This document shows, in pieces, positions 17,330 to 27,168 of a DNA stretch of 60,873 nucleotides (the first letter of the stretch is position 1; every line of letters starts with the position of its first letter). The stretch is from NCBI GenBank assembly GCA_050701115.1, contig JBOHER010000435.1, forward strand, positions 1 through 60,873, given 5' to 3'. A program made the translations under genes and the position numbers. The notes beneath the pieces were generated by a model, which was given only the letters and a program-made list of their open reading frames with translations, ran no database searches and was not told where the DNA came from. This DNA is from JBOHER01 sp050701115 (GTDB lineage: Bacteria; Actinomycetota; Actinomycetes; Mycobacteriales; Pseudonocardiaceae).

Positions 17330-17740
17330 GTGTTCGAGAGCGTTGGCTGGGGCGAGATCCTCGTGCTGATCGTGGCTGCTCTGTTCATCCTCGGCCCCGA
17401 GCGGCTGCCCGAAGCGATGTCCTGGCTCGGTCGGAGCGTGCGCAAGGCTCGAGACTTCGCGACCGGCGCCCGGGATCAACTGCGCAACGAGATCGGGCCG
17501 GAGTTCGACGAGTTCCGTAAGCCGCTCGAGGATCTACGCAGCCTGCGCAACTTCGATCCCAAGCGCGCCGTCACCAAGCACCTTTTCGACGGCGATCCCG
17601 ACCCGCTCGGACTCAAGGAGTTCGACGACAACGGCGCCAAGCCCAACGGCTACCCGGCCGTGCCGATGCCCCAGCCCAAGCAGGTCTCCGAGTCGCTCTC
17701 GGCGGGGGAGAAGCCCCCGGTCGACCCCGACGCCACCTGA
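17330..17740 (+). CDS. tatB: Sec-independent protein translocase TatB
   Basis: A 136-aa protein starting MFESVGWGEILVLIVAALFI, the transmembrane helix of TatB with the conserved Glu, followed by GPERLPEAMSWLG and a long amphipathic helix. The C-terminal part is charged and Pro-rich. TatB binds twin-arginine signal peptides with TatC. The GTG start at 17330 has GAAGGAG 4 nt upstream. It follows htrA by 66 bp and is convergent with mrp, with only 17 bp between the stop codons. Confidence 0.93.
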   Translation: MFESVGWGEILVLIVAALFILGPERLPEAMSWLGRSVRKARDFATGARDQLRNEIGPEFDEFRKPLEDLRSLRNFDPKRAVTKHLFDGDPDPLGLKEFDDNGAKPNGYPAVPMPQPKQVSESLSAGEKPPVDPDAT

Positions 17741-17757
17741 AGCACGGACACGCGTGG

Positions 17758-18900
17758 TTAGCGCTTGGGCGAGACGTTGAGCATCATGCCTGCCAGGCCG
17801 CGGGCGCGGACCGCCAGCTTGCCGGCTGCCTCCCGCATGACCTGCGAGGCCGGTGCATCGGGGTCGGTGAGCACGATCGGGGTGCCCGCGTCGCCCTGCT
17901 CGCGCACCCGTGGGTCAAGCGGCACCTGGCCGAGCAGCGGCACCGTCGAGCCAACCGACTTGGACAGCGAGTCGGCCACGGTCTGACCACCACCGGAGCC
18001 GAAGATCTCCATCCGCGAGCCGTCCGGGGTCTCCAACCACGACATGTTCTCGATGACGCCCGCCACCCGCTGACGGGTCTGCAGCGCGATGGCACCCGCC
18101 CGCTCCGCCACCTCGGCGGCTGCCTGCTGCGGAGTGGTGACCACCAGGATCTCCGCATTAGGAATCAGCTGCGCTACCGAGATGGCGATGTCACCGGTAC
18201 CCGGCGGCAGGTCGAGCAGCAGGACGTCCAGGTCACCCCAGAACACGTCGGCGAGGAACTGCTGCAGCGCGCGGTGCAGCATCGGGCCGCGCCACACCAC
18301 GGGGGTGTTGCCCGGGGTGAACATGCCGATGGAGATGACTTTCACGCCGTGCGCCTGTGGCGGCATGATCATCTGCTCGACCTTGGTCGGCTTGTCGCCC
18401 GCGCCGAGCATGCGGGGTACCGAGTGGCCGTAGATGTCGGCGTCCACCACACCCACGGACAGCCCACGCTGGGCCATCGCGACCGCGAGGTTCACCGTGA
18501 TGCTCGACTTGCCGACGCCCCCCTTGCCCGATGCGACGCAGTAGACCCTGGTCAGCGACCCTGGCTGGGCGAACGGGATCACCGGGTCCTTGGCATCGCC
18601 ACGCAACGACCTGCGCAGCTCCGTGCGCTGCTCGTCACTCATCACGTCCAGTTGGACGCGGACCTCGCGCACGCCGTCGAGCGCGCCGACCGCCGCCTTC
18701 GTGTCGTTGGTGATCTTGTCCTTGAGTGGACAGCCTGCCACCGTCAGGTACACCGACACCGTGACCAGGCCGTCCTGGGCGACCACGACGTCCTTGACCA
18801 TGCCGAGCTCGGTGATCGGCTTACCGATCTCCGGGTCCTTGACTCCTGCCAGGACGGAGCGGACATCGTCGACACTGGGTAGCTGCTGGGTGCTGGTCAA
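17758..18900 (-). CDS. mrp: Mrp/NBP35-type Fe-S cluster carrier ATPase
   Basis: A 380-aa protein with an N-terminal MIP18-type domain (KDPEIGKPITELGMV) and a deviant Walker A P-loop (VASGKGGVGKSSITVNLA). The Mrp segment NTPVVWRGPMLHRALQQFL and the Walker B-like LLLDLPPGTGD follow. It probably assembles or carries Fe-S clusters. The classical C-terminal CxxC of many Mrp proteins is not visible, which is usual in this actinobacterial group. I choose the TTG at 18900 because it fits the usual N-terminus. An ATG at 18942 overlaps a TAGCAT -10-like hexamer and is less likely. Confidence 0.9.
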   Translation of the reverse strand: MTSTQQLPSVDDVRSVLAGVKDPEIGKPITELGMVKDVVVAQDGLVTVSVYLTVAGCPLKDKITNDTKAAVGALDGVREVRVQLDVMSDEQRTELRRSLRGDAKDPVIPFAQPGSLTRVYCVASGKGGVGKSSITVNLAVAMAQRGLSVGVVDADIYGHSVPRMLGAGDKPTKVEQMIMPPQAHGVKVISIGMFTPGNTPVVWRGPMLHRALQQFLADVFWGDLDVLLLDLPPGTGDIAISVAQLIPNAEILVVTTPQQAAAEVAERAGAIALQTRQRVAGVIENMSWLETPDGSRMEIFGSGGGQTVADSLSKSVGSTVPLLGQVPLDPRVREQGDAGTPIVLTDPDAPASQVMREAAGKLAVRARGLAGMMLNVSPKR

Positions 18901-18972
18901 CGGCTTGGCACTCTCTGCTCGGCAAAAGGTCTCTCCCACCATGCTACGGGTGGGTTCCACCGGACCGCGGCG

Positions 18973-18978
18973 TAGCAT
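18973..18978 (+). promoter_or_regulatory. Putative -10 element (TAGCAT) of the SPFH gene
   Basis: TAGCAT lies 17 bp before the ATG at 18996. The same hexamer occurs on the opposite strand at 18941-18946 facing mrp, giving a symmetrical divergent promoter pair within about 40 bp. Confidence 0.35.
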
Positions 18979-18995
18979 CGAGATAGGTGGTCACG

Positions 18996-19832
18996 ATGGA
19001 AGCAGTCCTGTACGCCGTCCTACTCGTCGTTGTGCTGCTGGCGGTCACGGCCAGCGCAGGCCTGCGTGTGGTCAAGCAGTACGAGCGAGGTCTGGTCTTC
19101 CGATTCGGCAGGGTGCACAGTGCACCCCGGCAGCCCGGGCTCGCGCTGATCGTCCCCTGGGTCGATCAGATGCGGAAAGTCAACATGCAGATCGTGACGC
19201 TGCCGGTGCCATCGCAGGACGGCATTACCAGGGACAACGTCACCGTGCGGGTGGACGCCGTCGTGTACTTCAACGTCATCGACCCGGTGCAGGCCATCGT
19301 CGGCGTTGAGGACTACCGCTTCGCCATGTTGCAGGTGGCCCAGACCAGCCTGCGCAACATCATCGGTAAGAGCGACCTCGACGACCTGCTGTCCAACCGG
19401 GAACGGCTCAACGAGGGGCTCGAGATCATGATCGACAGCCCCGCCCTGGGCTGGGGCATCCACATCGACCGGGTCGAGATCAAGGACGTCGCGCTCCCGG
19501 AGGCGATGAAACGCGCCATGTCGCGTCAGGCCGAGGCCGAGCGTGAGCGCCGTGGGCGAGTGATTTCCGCCGACGGTGAGCTGCAGGCATCGGAGAAGCT
19601 GGCGCAAGCGGCCGAGCGGATGGCCAACGCCCCCGCGGCCTTGCAGCTCCGGCTGTTGGAGACCGTGGTGGAGGTCGCCGCTGAGAAGAACTCGACGCTG
19701 GTGCTCCCGTTCCCGGTCGAACTCCTGCGCTTCCTCGAGGCGTCGACCGCGCGGCGGGAGCCGGACGACAGTGCGACCAGAACTCAGCTACCCGTCGATG
19801 GTGCCGATGGCGCCCGAATGTCATCAACGTAA
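18996..19832 (+). CDS. SPFH domain (slipin/stomatin-like) protein
   Basis: A 278-aa membrane protein with one N-terminal hydrophobic segment (residues 4-20), then a complete SPFH/Band 7 domain: VKQYERGLVFRFGRV, DNVTVRVDAVVYFNV and RNIIGKSDLDDLLSNRERLN. A helical tail with AEAERERRGRVISADGE follows. Slipins form oligomeric membrane scaffolds. The ATG at 18996 has AGGTGG 5 nt upstream; the GTG at 18987 overlaps that site and is rejected. No NfeD-like partner gene is adjacent. The gene is divergent from mrp. Confidence 0.9.
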   Translation: MEAVLYAVLLVVVLLAVTASAGLRVVKQYERGLVFRFGRVHSAPRQPGLALIVPWVDQMRKVNMQIVTLPVPSQDGITRDNVTVRVDAVVYFNVIDPVQAIVGVEDYRFAMLQVAQTSLRNIIGKSDLDDLLSNRERLNEGLEIMIDSPALGWGIHIDRVEIKDVALPEAMKRAMSRQAEAERERRGRVISADGELQASEKLAQAAERMANAPAALQLRLLETVVEVAAEKNSTLVLPFPVELLRFLEASTARREPDDSATRTQLPVDGADGARMSST

Positions 19833-20080
19833 GTAACCCAAGTCATAAGGGATTACCGTTTCGGCGTCCTCCTCGACTATTGAGGATGCGCGCTGCTGAA
19901 TCGCAACGTGATGGTCGGCACAATAGAGTTTGTCTGCATTTTAGGGCGCGAAGTCCAGGCTGACCTGCGGTTATGATCCATATCGAACCACGAACCCAGT
20001 CGTTACACCTGGGTGAAGTAACGCACAGATAACGACGAAAACTTGCCTTCTACCCACCCCGGCGGGTGATGCTACTGGGC
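19833..20080. other. AT-richer intergenic region with nested inverted repeats
   Basis: About 250 bp with visibly lower GC than the flanks and no ORF. It holds ACCCAG...CTGGGT (19994-20014) interleaved with CGTTAC...GTAACG (20001-20023). The two inverted repeats are mutually exclusive as hairpins. It probably contains the promoter of the downstream zinc-ribbon gene. Confidence 0.4.
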
Positions 20081-20263
20081 ATGCGTAAACGTATTGCCAG
20101 CCTTCAGGACCGGGTTATGTCGAAGTGGTTGCACACTCAGGAGCAGCCCGACGCCCTCCTGGAGCGCAGCTTTCGTCAGTGTGACGACTGCGGTGAGAGC
20201 GTGTACGTCCTGGCATTCAACTGCCGCGGATGCGGCGCAGAGGTCGAACTGCTCGCCAGCTGA
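20081..20263 (+). CDS. Small zinc-ribbon-like protein (60 aa)
   Basis: A 60-aa basic protein whose C-terminal half contains CDDCGESVYVLAFNCRGCG, two CxxC pairs spaced like a small zinc ribbon. The N-terminal half is an amphipathic helix. I choose ATG 20081; an ATG at 20066 would add five residues, and neither has a strong ribosome-binding site. It stands alone between an AT-richer upstream region and the acyl-CoA dehydrogenase. The family is not recognised; nucleic-acid or protein binding through Zn is an inference. Confidence 0.65.
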   Translation: MRKRIASLQDRVMSKWLHTQEQPDALLERSFRQCDDCGESVYVLAFNCRGCGAEVELLAS

Positions 20264-20353
20264 GGCGGAAGGCGGCATGGTGGCAACGGGTCGTCGTGCG
20301 GGATACTGCTACCTAGCCCGCTCGAGACGTTGCGCTAGACCCGAGGAGTGTTG

Positions 20354-21550
20354 ATGGCCCGCCTTGCCCAGACCGCGGGACTGACCGATGTGCAGTCCGA
20401 AATCCTGGCCACCGTTCGCAACTTCGTGGACAAGGAAGTCATCCCGCACGCGCAAGAACTCGAACACTCCGACACCTACCCTGCCGACATCGTCGAGGGC
20501 ATGAAGGAGATGGGCCTGTTCGGGCTCACTATCCCGGAGTCCTACGGCGGCCTCGGCGAGTCGCTGCTGACCTACGCGCTGGTGGTGGAGGAGATCGCGC
20601 GCGGCTGGATGAGTGTCTCCGGTGTGATCAACACGCATTTCATCGTGGCGCACATGATCAAGCAACATGCCACGTCGGAGCAGAAGGAACACTTCCTGCC
20701 GAAGATGGCCACCGGGGAGATCCGTGGGTCGTTCTCCATGTCCGAGCCTGACCTCGGCTCCGATGTCGCCGCGATCAAGACCCGCGCGAAAAAGGACGGC
20801 GCTGACTACGTCATCGACGGCGCCAAGATGTGGCTGACCAACGGCGGTAGCTCCAACCTCATCGCCCTGCTGGTCAAGACCGACGAAGGCGCGGAGAAGG
20901 CGTACCAGAACCTCACGACCTTCCTGGTCGAGAAGCCGGAAGGATTTGGTGAGGTCGCACCGGGGCTGACCATCCCCGGCAAACTCGACAAAATGGGATA
21001 CAAGGGCGTCGACACCACAGAGGCGGTATTCGACGGTTTCCGCATCGGTGCGGACAAGGTGCTCGGAAACGCCCCCGGTAAGGGCTTTGCGTTCATGATG
21101 GACGGCGTCGAGGTCGGCCGGGTGAATGTCGCCGCGCGGGCATGCGGGATCGCGATCAGGGCCTTCGAACTCGCCGTCGAGTACGCCCAGCAGCGCAAGA
21201 CCTTCGGCAAGCCCATCGCGGAGCATCAAGCCATTGCCTTCAAGCTCGCCGAGATGGCCACCAAGGTCGAGGCCGCGCACCTGATGATGGTCAATGCGGC
21301 TCGGCTGAAGGACTCCGGCGAGCGCAACGACGTCGAGGCAGGCATGGCCAAGCTGATCGCCAGTGAGTACTGCGCGGAGGTCACCCAGGATTCGTTCCGG
21401 ATCCACGGTGGCTACGGCTACTCCAAGGAGTACGAGATCGAGCGCCTCATGCGCGAGGCACCGTTCCTGCTCATCGGAGAAGGCACCAGCGAGATCCAGA
21501 AGACGATCATCAGCCGCGGCCTGCTCCGCGAGTACCGATCACGCGGTTGA
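20354..21550 (+). CDS. Acyl-CoA dehydrogenase
   Basis: A 398-aa FAD-dependent dehydrogenase. The two PROSITE-like blocks are visible: GSFSMSEPDLGSDVAAIKT and QDSFRIHGGYGYSKEYEIER. The catalytic Glu is in IGEGTSEIQKTII. It introduces an alpha-beta double bond into an acyl-CoA; chain length cannot be told from sequence. The ATG at 20354 is preceded by GAGGAG with 5-nt spacing, so the two upstream in-frame codons are excluded. It marks the right edge of the conserved block; the next 2.3 kb is accessory and decayed. Confidence 0.93.
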   Translation: MARLAQTAGLTDVQSEILATVRNFVDKEVIPHAQELEHSDTYPADIVEGMKEMGLFGLTIPESYGGLGESLLTYALVVEEIARGWMSVSGVINTHFIVAHMIKQHATSEQKEHFLPKMATGEIRGSFSMSEPDLGSDVAAIKTRAKKDGADYVIDGAKMWLTNGGSSNLIALLVKTDEGAEKAYQNLTTFLVEKPEGFGEVAPGLTIPGKLDKMGYKGVDTTEAVFDGFRIGADKVLGNAPGKGFAFMMDGVEVGRVNVAARACGIAIRAFELAVEYAQQRKTFGKPIAEHQAIAFKLAEMATKVEAAHLMMVNAARLKDSGERNDVEAGMAKLIASEYCAEVTQDSFRIHGGYGYSKEYEIERLMREAPFLLIGEGTSEIQKTIISRGLLREYRSRG

Positions 21551-21604
21551 CGCAGCTGCTCGCGATTCGGACATTGTGTCGTATGGAAGGGCTGCGGGGA
21601 CCAA

Positions 21605-22605
21605 CTACGTCGTGAAGAGCCAGAGGAAGACACGAACCTTCAATGGATCGTTTCGGTCGACCAACACTTCCCGAGTGACGGTTTGCTTGCGATTCGCTTC
21701 AGGCGAGATGTTGTCCTGCGCTGAGGCAATCTTGGTCGCGCTCCCTGGGGTGAAGCCGTCTACGGGCGACATGAAGACCTGTCTCCCTGGCTTGAGTGGA
21801 GTGGTGAATCCAGAGCCAGACAACAGCGTGTCAACGGCTGCAGGCTCGACTTCCACGACGACCCGATGGAGCTGGTCCATGCTCTTGTTGCTCTGGACGC
21901 CGAGGACTCTGGCGCCCGGCGGAAGTACGATCCCACCGAAACTCAGGGCTTCGGACACGGTCGCCTTGTCGGTTGTGACCGAGTTTGCGTTGGGGTAGGG
22001 CATGCGTTCCTCCTGTTCGGGGCCGAAGCTGCAGGAAACCGGCAGGTTCGGCTGCTTCTCCGGAGGTGGCACCGTCCCCGAGTAGTGCTTCGCCTCCGAT
22101 GACCCCGAGATGTTGTACTCCTGGGCCACTCCAGCTCGGTGCAGGTCCGCCATTTGGTCGTCCGTGATCGTGATCGGGCCGATCTCCGTGGACTTTCCGC
22201 CGTCCCAGTTGTAGCGATCGAAGACGTGCGTCTTGTAGTCCATCTCGACCCGAGGCTCCCCACCGGGAGTGTCGGGTGGATGAACGGTAGCGACTCCGGT
22301 AACCGAGTACTGAACTCCGCCCATGGCGTAGAACCAGTCCTTGCTCTGCTCGGGACCAATGTAGTAACCGGCCCAGCCCCCGGATCGGTCGGCGGGTTCG
22401 GTGGCGGTCCGGAAATCCCCTGGCCGGCACCCATTGCAGTTGCGGTCATGAGAGTAGTGGCAGCGCCGTCACCGGTCTCATCTCGCGCGACCTTGTTCAG
22501 TACCTCGGCCAGCGCATTGTCGATGGTGAAGCCATGTGCCCGCCCGAGCCCGTCACCTTCACTCACCAAGTTACCCAGCTTCACCACACCATCGGCTGCA
22601 GACAT
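21605..22605 (-). pseudogene. Frameshifted secreted-toxin-like hypothetical gene
   Basis: Two minus-strand frames join into one protein of about 330 aa. The N-terminal part (from ATG 22605, SAADGVVKLGNLVSEGDGLG) ends at PNPPTDP. The next part continues in another frame with GGWAGYYIGPEQSKDWFYAM, then YNWDGGKSTEIGPITITDDQ. One G missing from the five-G run at 22377-22381 (minus strand) explains the shift. The middle domain recalls the C-terminal domains of type VII or WXG-associated secreted proteins of actinomycetes; this is a low-confidence recollection. In-frame codons continue upstream of 22605 to about 22690, so the true start may be lost at a rearrangement. Confidence 0.6.
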
Positions 22606-22697
22606 CAGGGCAGTACGAAGGTGCGCGAGCTGCAGCGAGGGCTGCAGCCCGCCTGGCTTGCTGATGACGTTAACCAGATCCCTTCGAGATCAGCAGG

Positions 22698-23229
22698 TCT
22701 ACGGCGGCCGCGTGTCCACGGCAGGCGGTGGTTCGTGATTTCGGCAGGAGCGGCGGCAGCCGTCGTGGCGGCCGCCGTGATCATTGTGCCGCGTCTGACC
22801 GCGCCCACGGCCTATGCGGCGACCCCACCATCCCTGACGTATACCTCAACCAGCGTGCAGGGCTCAGCTGCGGACGTACTCGCTGAGCTCGCCGACCGGG
22901 CGCGCCGACAGCCGGCGCCTCCGGGGGCTGGGCAGAGCGCCCTGCTCAAAGTTCTCGCCGAGGAGCCCGGCCTAATCGTCGAGGGCACCACGACAGACCG
23001 GGCTGCGAAGGGATCGCCATCAGCACCGATATCGAACAGGCCGGCCCGACCGTGCCCGAGATGCATTCAGTGCTCGTGTTCGACCCTGACACCGGAATGC
23101 TGCTCGACTACGAACAGATCGCACTGCAGGCAGGCGAACTACCCATCCACGCTCCCGCCACCATCGGCTCACCGTCTGGCTGGATTCCGGCTACACACCG
23201 AACACTGCACCGGCCCCTGACCCTTCCTC
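22698..23229 (+). pseudogene. CU044_5270 family protein remnant
   Basis: A decayed gene spread over three frames. The first piece (frame of 22534) has GRRWFVISAGAAAAVVAAAV, a transmembrane anchor, then AATPPSLTY and LAELADRARRQPAP. The second (frame of 23052) has PEMHSVLVFDPDTGMLLDYE. The third starts near 23171 and reads TVWLDSGYTPNTAPAP. These are the successive blocks of CU044_5270-type membrane proteins, which usually sit beside an ECF sigma factor. At least two frameshifts, a missing N-terminus and a missing central segment make it non-functional. No sigma factor partner remains nearby. Confidence 0.6.
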
Positions 23230-23301
23230 CGGGACCTGCCCTCCAGTCGTGCCGACGCGGGCAGGTCTCATTTCTCGCCCTAGCCCGCACACGCTCCACA
23301 C

Positions 23302-23318
23302 GTATATTGTGCGTATAC
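23302..23318 (+). promoter_or_regulatory. Promoter/operator of the EXLDI gene
   Basis: GTATA-N7-TATAC (23302-23318) is an inverted repeat overlapping a good -10 hexamer TATATT (23303-23308), 13 bp before the EXLDI ATG. The AT-rich palindrome in GC-rich DNA suggests regulator binding over the promoter. Confidence 0.45.
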
Positions 23319-23330
23319 ATAGGAGTGGCG

Positions 23331-23870
23331 ATGCCGAACAAGACTATCTACGTTGCTGATGACGACCTGCCTCTGTTCCAGCGCGCTCAAGAACTGGCTG
23401 GCAGTCTTTCCGCGGCGATCACCCGTGCCCTTCGGGCATATGTCGACACGGAATTCGCGGCTGCGGTCGGTGGCCGGCGCGTCAACGTGACCGTGGGCGA
23501 GCCGGGCCGGCATCGCCGTCAGTGCTTCGTCGGCACGAAGATATGTGTATGGGAGACCACGAGGGCGACAACCAGGAGGGATGAAGGCAAACAGTCCGAC
23601 GACGAGGACGCGGACCTGCAGAACGAGCTCTACATCGTCTACCGAACGGTGCGCGACCAGTGGGCAGTGCACCGGCGATGGGCCCTCCTCGGGGATATAG
23701 CCGCGGCGGACTCATCGCAGGACCAACAAGATGACTGGAGTGACTACACCAGCGCCGAACTGCTCGTCTACCCAAATCTTGACGACCTGGCGGCAGCTCT
23801 ACCCGCCGAGCTAACCAAACGCGTGCGCCGCGCTGTGCACACCCCAGAATTGGAGGTGCTGGACATTTGA
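23331..23870 (+). CDS. EXLDI family protein
   Basis: A 179-aa protein. It opens with MPNKTIYVADDDLPLFQRAQ, a ribbon-helix-helix-like N-terminus followed by LAGSLSAAITRALRAYVDTE, and ends in EVLDI, the C-terminal motif that names the actinobacterial EXLDI family. The middle contains LYIVYRTVRDQWAVHRR and VYPNLDDLAAALPAEL. AGGAG lies 5 nt before the ATG. The N-terminus resembles Arc/MetJ-type DNA-binding proteins, so it may bind the palindrome in its own promoter; this is inference. It sits downstream of two pseudogenes in an accessory segment. Confidence 0.8.
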   Translation: MPNKTIYVADDDLPLFQRAQELAGSLSAAITRALRAYVDTEFAAAVGGRRVNVTVGEPGRHRRQCFVGTKICVWETTRATTRRDEGKQSDDEDADLQNELYIVYRTVRDQWAVHRRWALLGDIAAADSSQDQQDDWSDYTSAELLVYPNLDDLAAALPAELTKRVRRAVHTPELEVLDI

Positions 23871-24001
23871 CCAGCGGCGCGGGCGAGCGCACCGCGAATC
23901 CGGACCGGGGGAGCCCGCGGCAGGCCGGGTTCGCATGCTCGGCTGCTCGTTGGCAGGATGACGTGATCAGCCTGTCGGCGTGCAGCAAGAGGTGATCTCC
24001 A

Positions 24002-24529
24002 GTGACAAGTCCATTTTCGTCAGCGGGACGAATGCCGCAGGGACAGCCGCGGCTGCCGACTCCGCCTACTGGCTGGCCCATCGGGTCCTACGGTACCTAC
24101 GAAGAAGCGCAGCGCGCGGTGGATTATCTGGCCGATGCCGACTTCGCGGTGGAGGACGTCACCATCGTCGGCGTTGACCTGATGTTGGTGGAACGGGTGA
24201 TCGCCAGGCTCACCTGGGGCAAGGTGCTGGGCCGGGGCGCCCTGTCCGGAGCATGGTTCGGCTTGTTCGTCGGTTTGCTGCTGAGCATATTCAGCGCGAC
24301 CGACGGCATCAACTACGCGCCGGTGTTCGTCGGTCTGTCAGCGGGCGTCGTCTTCGGCGTGGTGTCGGCAGCCATCGTGTACTCCTCGGCCAAGGGGCGC
24401 CGCGACTTCTCCTCGGCCAGCCAACTGGTCGCCGGGCGGTACGACGTGTTGTGCCAGCCGCGCAACGCCGAGCGGGGCCGTGACCTGCTGGCGAAACTCG
24501 CGCTCGGCGGGCAGGGCCAATCGCCCTAG
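24002..24529 (+). CDS. General stress protein 17M-like membrane protein
   Basis: A 175-aa protein. The N-terminus is Pro-rich, then IGSYGTYEEAQRAVDYLADA and FAVEDVTIVGVDL form an alpha/beta domain of the GSP17M/YflT-like type. Two hydrophobic segments follow (GAWFGLFVGLLLSIFSA and GLSAGVVFGVVSAAIVYSS). The C-terminal SQLVAGRYDVLCQPRNAERG is also typical. The GTG at 24002 is preceded by AGAGGTGA. The function is unclear; relatives are stress-induced. It is likely a stand-alone gene, with 118 bp before the next start. Confidence 0.82.
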   Translation: MTSPFSSAGRMPQGQPRLPTPPTGWPIGSYGTYEEAQRAVDYLADADFAVEDVTIVGVDLMLVERVIARLTWGKVLGRGALSGAWFGLFVGLLLSIFSATDGINYAPVFVGLSAGVVFGVVSAAIVYSSAKGRRDFSSASQLVAGRYDVLCQPRNAERGRDLLAKLALGGQGQSP

Positions 24530-24647
24530 TCGCATTCCGGCAAGGTCACGAGTATCGATCTTTGATCCGCTTGCACCTGCCCCACGATTGCGCTCGCGAG
24601 TATGGTCCGAAGAGGACCCAGCAACCTCAACGAAGAGGGAACTCCAG

Positions 24648-25775
<1,128 letters not shown>

Positions 25776-25854
25776 ACGCAAGAGACCTCGACCCCACGCC
25801 CGGTGTCGCGCGCACGAGGGCGCTTCGGCGGGGGCAAGCGGCAAAGGAGTGGCT

Positions 25855-27150
25855 ATGCGATCACGAACCCGGATGAGGGTCGGCGGCCTGGTGTGCGCAG
25901 GCGCCCTGGTCCTGAGCGGTTGCCTTGGGCAGGAACAGGAGACCGAAGGCGAAGGCCAGCGCGTGGAGATCTTCGGTGGAATCACCGGCACGGAGGAGGT
26001 GAACCTGCTCAGACAGGCCGTGAAGGAGATCGCGGACGAAACCGGGATCGACGTCCGGTACGAACCGTCCCGTGACTTCACCACGCTGATCCGCAGCCGT
26101 GTGAGGGGCGGGGACGCACCCGATATCGCGTTGTACCCGCAGCCCGGGCTGCTGCTCGACATGTCCCCCGACATGGTTGCGCTGGACGACGCCGAGGTCA
26201 ACCTCGAAGGGGCGCGGGACAGTTTGATCCCCGGCTTCCTCGACTCGGCGACGCGGGACGGCAAAGTGTACGGCGCCCCGATCGACATGGCCGTCAAGAG
26301 TCTCGTCTGGTATCCGAAGCCGGAGTTCGAGGAAAAGGGCTACGAGGTCCCGACGACCCATCAGGAGATGCTGGCGTTGACCGAGCGCATCAAGGACGAC
26401 GGCGACGCGCCGTGGTGCGTCGGCATCGAGTCCGGCCCGGACACCGGATGGCCCGCCACCGACTGGCTCGAGGACTACGTGCTGCGCACCGCGGGCCCGG
26501 AGGCCTACGACCGGTGGGTCACCGGCGAGCTCAAGTTCACCAGCCCGGAGATCAAGCGCGCGGCTGAGACGGTCGGCGAGATCATGCTGACTGAAGGCAA
26601 CGTGCGCGGCGGCGGACGCGCGATCGTCAACACCCCGTTCGGTGACTCACCTCAGCAGATGTTCGAGGACCCGCCCGGATGCTGGCTGCACCGCCAGGCC
26701 AGCTTCATCACCACCTTCTTCCCGGATGATGTCCAGGAGAACCTGGACGAGCGGGCCGGCGTGTTCGTGTTGCCCAGTGTCGAGGGCGGCTTCGAGGGCA
26801 CACCGATTCTCGGTTCCGGCAACTTCGCCGCGCTGTTCGACGGGGACAACGAGAACGCCGTCAAGGTGATGGAGTCCCTGATCTCCGACCGCTTCGGCGA
26901 GCCGCGGTACCGGGGCGGCGGCCTCCAATCGCCGCACACGACCTTCGACGTCAACGCGTATCCCGACGAGACCACCACCGAGATCGCCAGGCAATCCAAC
27001 GAGGCGGACGTGTTCCGGTTCGACGGGTCGGACCTGATGCCCGCCCAGGTCGGCGCCGGGAGTTTCTGGACCGGCATGGTCGACTGGATCGGCGGTCGCA
27101 AGGACCTCGACACAGTCCTCTCCGATATCGACGCGAGCTGGCCGAACTGA
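25855..27150 (+). CDS. Sugar ABC transporter substrate-binding lipoprotein
   Basis: A 431-aa solute-binding protein with a signal peptide ending in lipobox LSGC, so it is anchored outside the membrane. The fold follows cluster B binding proteins: VEIFGGITGTEEVNLLRQA, APDIALYPQPGLL, a central YGAPIDMAVKSLVWYPK and later ILGSGNFAALFDGD. Similarity in organisation is to alpha-glucoside binding proteins of the AglE type; the exact sugar is inferred only. AAAGGAG precedes the ATG at 25855, so the GTG at 25849 is excluded. An intercistronic hairpin follows it. Confidence 0.9.
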   Translation: MRSRTRMRVGGLVCAGALVLSGCLGQEQETEGEGQRVEIFGGITGTEEVNLLRQAVKEIADETGIDVRYEPSRDFTTLIRSRVRGGDAPDIALYPQPGLLLDMSPDMVALDDAEVNLEGARDSLIPGFLDSATRDGKVYGAPIDMAVKSLVWYPKPEFEEKGYEVPTTHQEMLALTERIKDDGDAPWCVGIESGPDTGWPATDWLEDYVLRTAGPEAYDRWVTGELKFTSPEIKRAAETVGEIMLTEGNVRGGGRAIVNTPFGDSPQQMFEDPPGCWLHRQASFITTFFPDDVQENLDERAGVFVLPSVEGGFEGTPILGSGNFAALFDGDNENAVKVMESLISDRFGEPRYRGGGLQSPHTTFDVNAYPDETTTEIARQSNEADVFRFDGSDLMPAQVGAGSFWTGMVDWIGGRKDLDTVLSDIDASWPN

Positions 27151-27168
27151 TCTGGCGATCCTTCGGGC

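Noticed and set aside
15650..17479. A 609-aa minus-strand ORF
   Set aside because: Antisense to htrA and tatB, whose motifs are complete. Its own sequence is His/Arg/Asp-rich shadow.
22139..22738. A 199-aa plus-strand ORF
   Set aside because: Antisense to the frameshifted secreted-protein-like gene; it only touches the CU044 remnant at its end in the wrong frame.
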